Notes under the pieces: generated by a model | Databases searched by the model: none | Told to the model about the DNA's origin: nothing | Seen by the model: the letters and a program-made list of their open reading frames with translations, nothing else | From: an uncultured Oscillospiraceae bacterium | GTDB lineage: Bacteria > Bacillota > Clostridia > Oscillospirales > Acutalibacteraceae | Reading direction: 5' to 3' | DNA length: 64,000 nt | Assembly: GCA_900540295.1 (NCBI GenBank) | Contig: UQFM01000002.1 | Location: forward strand, 1 to 64,000 | Translations under genes and position numbers: made by a program | Part shown: positions 58,769 to 64,000 of the stretch, piece by piece | How the letters are laid out: the number at the start of each line of letters is the position of its first letter | Numbering within the stretch: position 1 is the stretch's first letter

Positions 58769-59163
58769 CCCTCGTTACGAAGTTGTGCAGATGTGCAGGG
58801 CTGAATTTTATGTAACCCCGTAGGGGCGGATGCCTTCATCCGCCCGCCCGCAATCTGATGAAACTTCGCGGACGGACAAGGATGTCCGTCCCTACGCGTA
58901 GGATGAAAATATAGCACAACCTGTAAGGGGCGGGTTATTCCCCTGACAGGGGAAATGTCTGCAAAGCAGACAAAAGGGTTCCCGTTTTCGGAGAAAATCC
59001 ACGCCCGCCCGAGTGCAGGTGGATTTCACACAAAATCGGTGGTGATACACAAACCGCGTAGGGGCGAACTGTGTTCGCCCGCCGAAGTCTGCTATAATTT
59101 TACGGAACAACACAGAGGTTGTTCCCTACACCGTACGGAACGACATTTTTTATGGATGAATTT
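58769..59163. repeat. Repeat-filled gap between rplT and the TrmH-type gene
   Basis: No gene is seen. GTAGGGGCGGATGCCTTCATCCGCCCGCC (about 58819-58847), GGACGGACAAGGATGTCCGTCCCTAC (about 58871-58896), a TTCCCCTGACAGGGGAA/GTCTGCAAAGCAGAC module (58937-58970), GTAGGGGCGAACTGTGTTCGCCC (about 59058-59080) and GGAACAACACAGAGGTTGTTCCCTAC (about 59103-59128). The intact GTAGGGGCGGATG copy here is the reference for the interrupted one at 14828-14963. Confidence 0.85.
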
Positions 59164-59946
59164 ATGAATCACATTTTGATTTCCGCATATACAAATGAAA
59201 AAATCAAAGAATACCGAAAGCTGCTCACTTCCCGCAAAGCGCGCCGCGAAAGCGGGCTTTTTCCGCTGGAGGGCTTGCGGCTCTGCGCCGATGCGGCGGC
59301 AAGCGGATTCCCGATAGAAACGCTGTTTTTGACCGAATCGGCGGAAGAAAAGGGCGGCGAACGGCTGGAACTGCTGTGTAAAAACGCGCGCCGTATCTAT
59401 ACCGTTTCACCCGCCGTTGCCGAAAAAATGGCGGACACCGTGTCTACGCAGGGCGTATTCTGTACTGTGCGTATGGAAACGGAACAGATGTTTTGTGTAC
59501 GCAGCGGCGGGCGGTACGTCGTACTTGACCGTGTGCAGAATCCGCAGAATCTCGGTGCGATTGCCCGCACGGCGGAAGCACTCGGTGCGGACAGCATAAT
59601 TGTTTTCGGGGGCTGTGACCGTTACAATCCGAAGGCTTTGCGTGCATCCATGGGTTCGCTTTTGCGCCTGCCTGTGTTTGAAACAGAAGATATTGCCGAA
59701 ACCCTGCACACTTTGGGCGAAACCGTTTTCACGTTTGCCGCAGTACCCGATGCGAATGCACTGTCCGTTTCGGACGCGGATTTTTCTAAAGGTTCGGCAG
59801 TCGTTATCGGCAATGAGGGCGAGGGCGTGTCCGAAGATGTATTGTCAGCGGTGCAAAGCCGTGTCACGATTCCGATGCGCGGCAATGCGGAATCCTTAAA
59901 CGCGGCGGCCGCGGCAATTATTTTGATGTGGGAAATGACAAAATGA
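59164..59946 (+). CDS. TrmH/SpoU-type RNA 2'-O-methyltransferase
   Basis: A 260-residue SPOUT methyltransferase. The N-terminal substrate-binding domain (residues 1-95) has EKIKEYRKLLTSRKARRESGLFPLEGLRL. The knot domain has DRVQNPQNLGAIARTAEALGA (motif 1, about 122-142), VVIGNEGEGVS (motif 2) and IPMRGNAESLNAAAAAIILMWEM (motif 3). The modified site is unknown (rlmB-like). Start ambiguous: ATG 59164 or 59152; neither has a strong ribosome binding site. Overlaps dprA by ATGA. Confidence 0.9.
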   Translation: MNHILISAYTNEKIKEYRKLLTSRKARRESGLFPLEGLRLCADAAASGFPIETLFLTESAEEKGGERLELLCKNARRIYTVSPAVAEKMADTVSTQGVFCTVRMETEQMFCVRSGGRYVVLDRVQNPQNLGAIARTAEALGADSIIVFGGCDRYNPKALRASMGSLLRLPVFETEDIAETLHTLGETVFTFAAVPDANALSVSDADFSKGSAVVIGNEGEGVSEDVLSAVQSRVTIPMRGNAESLNAAAAAIILMWEMTK

Positions 59947-61151
59947 ACGACGAAATTTATTGGATTTGGCTGCTGAAATGCTTCGGCTCTGCGGCGGCGA
60001 TTGACGGTATTATACAGTATTTCGGCTCGGCGCGCGGACTGTACGAGGCGGGGAGTACCGAATGGCGGCTGTCGGGACTGCTCACGGCGAAGCAGATTGC
60101 CGCGCTTTCCAAGTGGTCGCCGTCACAGTCGGGCGATGTGTTAAAGGCGTGCCGCGAAAACGGCTGGGAAATTCTCACACCGCAAAGCATATACTATCCG
60201 CAGAGACTGCGGGAACTTCGCAATTTTCCGCCCGTGCTGTTTTTGCAGGGCGATAAAGAAGTGCTTCTGCGCGACGTCAAGCTGTCGATGGTCGGCACGC
60301 GCAGAGCGTCCAATTACGGACTGCGTGTCGCACGGCTTTTGGCAGAGGCGTTAAGCAAGGCGGGCGCGGTGGTGGTTTCGGGCGGTGCACTTGGCGTAGA
60401 CAGTGCCGCACATGCAGGCGCACTGCACGCACGCGGCAAAACGGTAGCCGTGCTCGGCTGCGGCTTGGGTACGGATTATCTGCGTGAAAATGCACCTCTG
60501 CGCAAAGAAATATCCGAAAACGGGGCGTTGATTTCCGAATTTCTGCCGTTTTCCCCTGCATCCAGAACGACCTTTCCGCTGCGCAACCGAATTATTTCGG
60601 CGCTGTCTCTCGGCACGGTCGTTGTGGAGGCGGGTGAAAAAAGCGGTTCTCTCATTACGGCGCGCTTTGCGCTCGAACAGGGACGCGATGTGTTTGCCGT
60701 ACCCGGGGATATTATTTCCTCGGCGTTCACGGGTGCAAACAAATTGATTCGCGACGGTGCAAAACCCGTGTTTACCCCTCTTGATATTTTGGAAGAATAT
60801 GTATATACTTACCCCGAAGAGATAAATACCGCGCACGCGGACCGAACACTCGGCGAGATGCTCCGTCAGTCGGGGCAAATGCAGGCGGCACAGCGCACCG
60901 TGCATACGGCGCATAACGGAAATACAGGCAAAACGCTTACGCCGAATACCGCGCCGCCGTCCGTACCCCTGCCCGAAGCGGCAAGCGATACGGCAAAAAC
61001 CGTGTATGCGGTACTCGAAACGGCAAAACATATCGATGAAATCAGCGAAAAAACAGGCTTGCCTGTTTCCGCCTGTCTCGGCGCGCTGACGGAGTTAGAG
61101 CTGTACGGCTGTGTACAGCTTGCGGAAGGCAAAAAATACAAAAAGATTTAG
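59943..61151 (+). CDS. dprA: DNA-processing protein DprA
   Basis: A 402-residue DprA, which loads RecA on incoming single-stranded DNA in transformation. The Rossmann-like domain has MVGTRRASNYGLRVARLLAEALSKAGAVVVSGGALGVDSAAHAGALHARGKTVAVLGCGLGTDYL and LRNRIISALSLGTVVVEAGEKSGSLITARFALEQGRDVFAVPG. The N-terminal helical part and C-terminal winged helix (TAKTVYAVLETAKHIDEISEKTGLPVSACLGALTELELYG) are present. Start at 59943 overlaps the TrmH stop (ATGA). Followed after 12 bp by topA. Confidence 0.96.
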   Translation: MNDEIYWIWLLKCFGSAAAIDGIIQYFGSARGLYEAGSTEWRLSGLLTAKQIAALSKWSPSQSGDVLKACRENGWEILTPQSIYYPQRLRELRNFPPVLFLQGDKEVLLRDVKLSMVGTRRASNYGLRVARLLAEALSKAGAVVVSGGALGVDSAAHAGALHARGKTVAVLGCGLGTDYLRENAPLRKEISENGALISEFLPFSPASRTTFPLRNRIISALSLGTVVVEAGEKSGSLITARFALEQGRDVFAVPGDIISSAFTGANKLIRDGAKPVFTPLDILEEYVYTYPEEINTAHADRTLGEMLRQSGQMQAAQRTVHTAHNGNTGKTLTPNTAPPSVPLPEAASDTAKTVYAVLETAKHIDEISEKTGLPVSACLGALTELELYGCVQLAEGKKYKKI

Positions 61152-61163
61152 GTAGGAAAGCAA

Positions 61164-63302
61164 ATGTCGAATTTGGTTATTGTGGAGTCACCCTCCAAAG
61201 CAAAAACGATTCAAAAATATTTAGGCAAAGACTATACGGTCACCGCGTCTGTCGGGCATATCCGCGATTTGCCCGCCGCGCGCCTGAGCGTAGACGTAAA
61301 AAACGATTTTGCGCCGAAATACGCGATTGTCAAAGGCAAAGAAAAATTGGTGAAAGAGTTAAAGGCGCTGGTCAAGGAATCCGACAAGGTCTATCTCGCA
61401 ACCGACCCGGACCGCGAGGGCGAAGCCATTTCGTGGCACTTGGCGAATGTGCTTGACTTAGACTTGAATGACGAAAACCGCGTAAAATTTAACGAAATCA
61501 ACAAAACAAGCGTGCAAAAGGGCATTGCGAATCCCGAAAAAATCGATTTGGATTTGGTGGATGCACAGCAGGCGCGCCGTATCTTAGACCGTTTGGTCGG
61601 CTATAAACTGAGTCCGTTTGTGTCGCAGAAAATTCGCCGCGGGCTGTCCGCAGGCCGCGTGCAGTCGGTTGCGCTCCGTCTGATTGTGGACCGCGAGCAG
61701 GAAATCCGCGCATTCAAGCCCGAAGAATACTGGACGCTCGACGCGAAATTTATTGCGCCGTCGTCAAAACGCGCGTTCTCGGCAACCTTTGCGGGGGACG
61801 AAACGGGCAAGGTGAAAATCACCGATAAAGCACAGTCGGACGCCATTTTGGCACGGCTTACGGACGCGTCGTTTTCCGTCACCAATGTGAAAAAGGGTAC
61901 GCGCCGCCGTCAGCCCGCACCGCCGTTTACCACGTCTACCTTACAGCAGGAGGGTTCGCGCAAGCTGGGCTTCCAAGGCAAACGCACCATGAAAGTGGCG
62001 CAGGAGCTGTATGAAGGTATGGAAGTCAAGGGCTACGGCACCATGGGTCTGATTACCTATATGCGTACCGATTCTCTGCGTATTTCCGAGGAAGCGCGCG
62101 CCGAGGGCAACACGTACATTGCGGAAAATTTCGGGAAAGCGTATTTGCCCGAAAAGCCGCGTTACTATAAAACCAAAGCCTCTGCGCAGGACGGTCACGA
62201 GGCGATTCGCCCGACTGTGCCGTCGCTGTCACCCGATAAGGTCAAGGACAGCCTCAGTTCTGACCAGTTCAAGCTGTATTCGCTTATCTGGAAACGCTTT
62301 ATGGCAAGTTTGATGGCAAACTGTGTGCAGGATACCGTCAAGGTGGAAATTCACGGTGCAAATGCGGAGGACGCGGCGCAGGAGAAGTACTGCCTGTTTA
62401 CCGCAAGCGGTTATACCGTGCGGTTTGACGGCTACACGAAGCTATATGTTGCGGGTACGGACGAGGAGGAAGAGGATGCGTCCAAGCTGCCTGTCATCAA
62501 AGAGGGTGACGCACTCAAGGTGAAGGAACTGCTCGGCAATCAGCACTTTACACAGCCGCCCGCACGCTATACGGAAGCATCGCTTGTCAAGACGCTGGAA
62601 GAAACAGGCGTCGGCAGACCGAGCACATATGTGTCCATTGTATCGACCATTACAGGACGCGAGTACGTCACGCGCGAACAAAAACAGTTAAAACCCACGG
62701 AATTGGGCGAAGCGGTTATCGGGCTGTTAAAGGACCAGTTCCCGAATATCGTCAACGTGAAATTTACCGCGAATATGGAAAACGACCTCGACGAGGTCGA
62801 GCACGGCAAAGTGGATTATATCGCGATGCTCCATTCGTTCTACGACGGTTTTGACGAAGACCTGAAAAGGGCAAAAGAAAAAACCGAGGGTATGAAAATC
62901 AAATTAAAAGAGGATGAAACCGACATTCCCTGCGAAAAGTGCGGCAGAATGATGGTTATCAAAACCGGACGGTTCGGCAAATTCCTTGCGTGCCCCGGCT
63001 ACCCCGACTGCAAAAACACAAAGCCGCTGGTGGTCGAAACCACGGCAACCTGCCCCGTCTGCGGCGGCAAGGTGATTCAGAAAAAGAGCAAGCGCGGCTA
63101 CACCTTCTTCGGCTGTGACAATTACCCCGAATGCAACTTTATGACTTGGGATAAGCCCACCGATGAGAAATGTCCGCAGTGCGGCAAATCGCTGTTTAAG
63201 GGCAAGGGCGGTATGCTCAAATGCCTCGACGAAAAATGCGGTTTTGAAAAGAAAGCCGAACGCAAACGCAAAAAAGCCGATGCGGCAGAGGAAACCGTAT
63301 GA
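61164..63302 (+). CDS. topA: DNA topoisomerase I (type IA)
   Basis: A 712-residue enzyme relaxing negative supercoils. N-terminal TOPRIM domain (VIVESPSKAKTIQKYLG, ATDPDREGEAISWH), active-site Tyr in LITYMRTDSLRIS (about residue 299), and three C-terminal four-cysteine zinc ribbons (about 590-700: CEKCGRMM...CPGYPDC, CPVCGGKV...CDNYPEC, CPQCGKSL...CLDEKC), then a lysine-rich tail. RBS AGGAAAG. Its stop overlaps the trmFO start (ATGA). The dprA-topA-trmFO order is typical of Firmicutes. Confidence 0.97.
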   Translation: MSNLVIVESPSKAKTIQKYLGKDYTVTASVGHIRDLPAARLSVDVKNDFAPKYAIVKGKEKLVKELKALVKESDKVYLATDPDREGEAISWHLANVLDLDLNDENRVKFNEINKTSVQKGIANPEKIDLDLVDAQQARRILDRLVGYKLSPFVSQKIRRGLSAGRVQSVALRLIVDREQEIRAFKPEEYWTLDAKFIAPSSKRAFSATFAGDETGKVKITDKAQSDAILARLTDASFSVTNVKKGTRRRQPAPPFTTSTLQQEGSRKLGFQGKRTMKVAQELYEGMEVKGYGTMGLITYMRTDSLRISEEARAEGNTYIAENFGKAYLPEKPRYYKTKASAQDGHEAIRPTVPSLSPDKVKDSLSSDQFKLYSLIWKRFMASLMANCVQDTVKVEIHGANAEDAAQEKYCLFTASGYTVRFDGYTKLYVAGTDEEEEDASKLPVIKEGDALKVKELLGNQHFTQPPARYTEASLVKTLEETGVGRPSTYVSIVSTITGREYVTREQKQLKPTELGEAVIGLLKDQFPNIVNVKFTANMENDLDEVEHGKVDYIAMLHSFYDGFDEDLKRAKEKTEGMKIKLKEDETDIPCEKCGRMMVIKTGRFGKFLACPGYPDCKNTKPLVVETTATCPVCGGKVIQKKSKRGYTFFGCDNYPECNFMTWDKPTDEKCPQCGKSLFKGKGGMLKCLDEKCGFEKKAERKRKKADAAEETV

Positions 63303-64000
63303 AAGCCGCGGTAATCGGCGCGGGGCTTGCGGGTGCGGAAGCCGCTTGGCAGTTGAAAAAGCACGGCATTCAAGTCGATTTGTATGAGATGAAGCCCGAA
63401 AAACGCTCGCCCGCGCACAAAAGCGATAATTTTGCGGAATTGGTCTGCTCCAATTCCTTAAAAGCGGAACGCCGCAATTCCGCAGCAGGGCTTTTAAAAG
63501 CGGAAATGGCGCGGTTCGGTTCGATTTGTATGGAAAGCGCCGCGCAGTCCCGCGTGCCTGCGGGCGGTGCTTTGGCGGTAGACCGAGATTTATTTTCGGG
63601 GTATATTACCGAAAAACTCAAAAATGACGCGGATATGCATATCCTTTATAAAGAAGTAACCGCCCTGCCGACAGATGCGGATGCGGTGATTATTGCGGCA
63701 GGACCGTTGGCAAGCGACGGTATCTCGGAAACCGTCCGCACGCTTTGCGGGAACGGTCTTTCGTTTTACGACGCGGCGGCGCCCATTGTCACCGCAGAAA
63801 GCGTGGATATGTCCTTGGCATTCACGCAGTCGCGCTATGACCGCGGCGGTGCGGACGATTACATCAACTGTCCGATGAACAAGTCGGAATACGAGGCGTT
63901 TTACGAGGCGATTGTTTCTGCCGAAAGTGCGGAGGTGCATACCTTCGACAAGCGAAAGGACGTTTATGAGGGCTGTATGCCGATTGAGGTTTTGGCGTCG
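63299..64000 (+). CDS. trmFO: tRNA (m5U54) methyltransferase TrmFO, N-terminal part (3' truncated)
   Basis: Folate- and FAD-dependent enzyme that forms ribothymidine at position 54 in tRNA. Only the first 234 residues are in the window; no stop before the end. FAD-binding GAGLAGAEAAWQLKKHGIQVDLYEMKP at the N-terminus, ELVCSNSLKAERRNSAAGLLKAEM, and ADDYINCPMNKSEYEAFYEAI are characteristic. The ATG at 63299 overlaps the topA stop by four bases. Confidence 0.95.
   Translation, partial: MKAAVIGAGLAGAEAAWQLKKHGIQVDLYEMKPEKRSPAHKSDNFAELVCSNSLKAERRNSAAGLLKAEMARFGSICMESAAQSRVPAGGALAVDRDLFSGYITEKLKNDADMHILYKEVTALPTDADAVIIAAGPLASDGISETVRTLCGNGLSFYDAAAPIVTAESVDMSLAFTQSRYDRGGADDYINCPMNKSEYEAFYEAIVSAESAEVHTFDKRKDVYEGCMPIEVLAS

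Noticed and set aside
1677..59163. Repeated intergenic units as a CRISPR array
   Set aside because: Copies are dispersed in different gaps and orientations, spacing is irregular, and no cas genes are present.

Overview
This 64 kb window is a metagenome-type contig from a low-to-mid GC Gram-positive anaerobe of the class Clostridia, most likely a gut Oscillospirales (Ruminococcaceae-like) lineage. The evidence is the gene order (glgC-glgD-glgA, rplU-prp-rpmA, infC-rpmI-rplT, dprA-topA-trmFO, glmU-like-pth-mfd), a DUF6472 protein, a cysteine-rich protein with a sigma-E-like promoter, strong AGGAGG ribosome binding sites, and L27 with a Prp-cleaved N-terminal extension. The first 45 bases are not genomic: positions 12-45 are an Illumina Nextera transposase adapter, so the true sequence starts inside glgC. 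The contig ends inside trmFO.

Layout: 1-3.4 kb glycogen synthesis (glgC partial, glgD, glgA); 3.7-8 kb assorted metabolism (GNAT, GtrA, tRNA t6A dehydratase TcdA, Fe-S aldo/keto reductase, an ECF S component with an apparent frameshift, DUF1893); 8-12 kb minus-strand cysteine-rich protein, dut, U32 peptidase, zapA; 12.6-14.4 kb TrhA and the L21-Prp-L27 operon; 14.5-16.9 kb a complete retron (reverse transcriptase, msr-msd RNA, own promoter) between a broken and an intact copy of an HD-domain hydrolase gene; 17-23 kb minus-strand cyclase-DUF6472-GlmU(C)-pth-mfd operon; 23-27.7 kb minus-strand tyrosine phosphatase-AsnB-racemase-ATP-grasp operon, which I read as a possible D-Asp/D-Asn peptidoglycan cross-bridge pathway; 28-33 kb Fic, SDR, then a PLC-like/hydrolase/split CehA operon; 33.8-39.7 kb and 43.6-57.4 kb a glycan-use region (two GPH-type transporters each followed by a metallophosphoesterase, GH38, sialidase-like, GH35, GH29) that also carries a secreted small protein with a dedicated ABC transporter (40-43.5 kb), a VanY-like peptidase, an M28 membrane peptidase and a lipoprotein; 57.4-64 kb the IF3-L35-L20 operon and TrmH-dprA-topA-trmFO.

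Almost every larger intergenic gap is filled with mosaic short repeats: hairpins starting GTAGGGGCG with interchangeable inner stems, a module ending in the TTCTTCGC...CAGAATGAC motif, and CTCCCTC/GAGGGAG modules. They are absent from gene interiors but touch gene ends; two genes (the retron RT and the tyrosine phosphatase) take their stop codon from such a repeat.

The most notable item is the retron: the RT carries the retron-specific NAxxH and VTG motifs, and about 200 bp upstream lies an a1/a2 inverted-repeat-bounded RNA with an msr double hairpin and a long msd hairpin behind a near-consensus promoter. No known retron effector is adjacent; the neighbouring HD-domain phosphohydrolase, part of which is duplicated on the other side of the retron, is a candidate partner to test.
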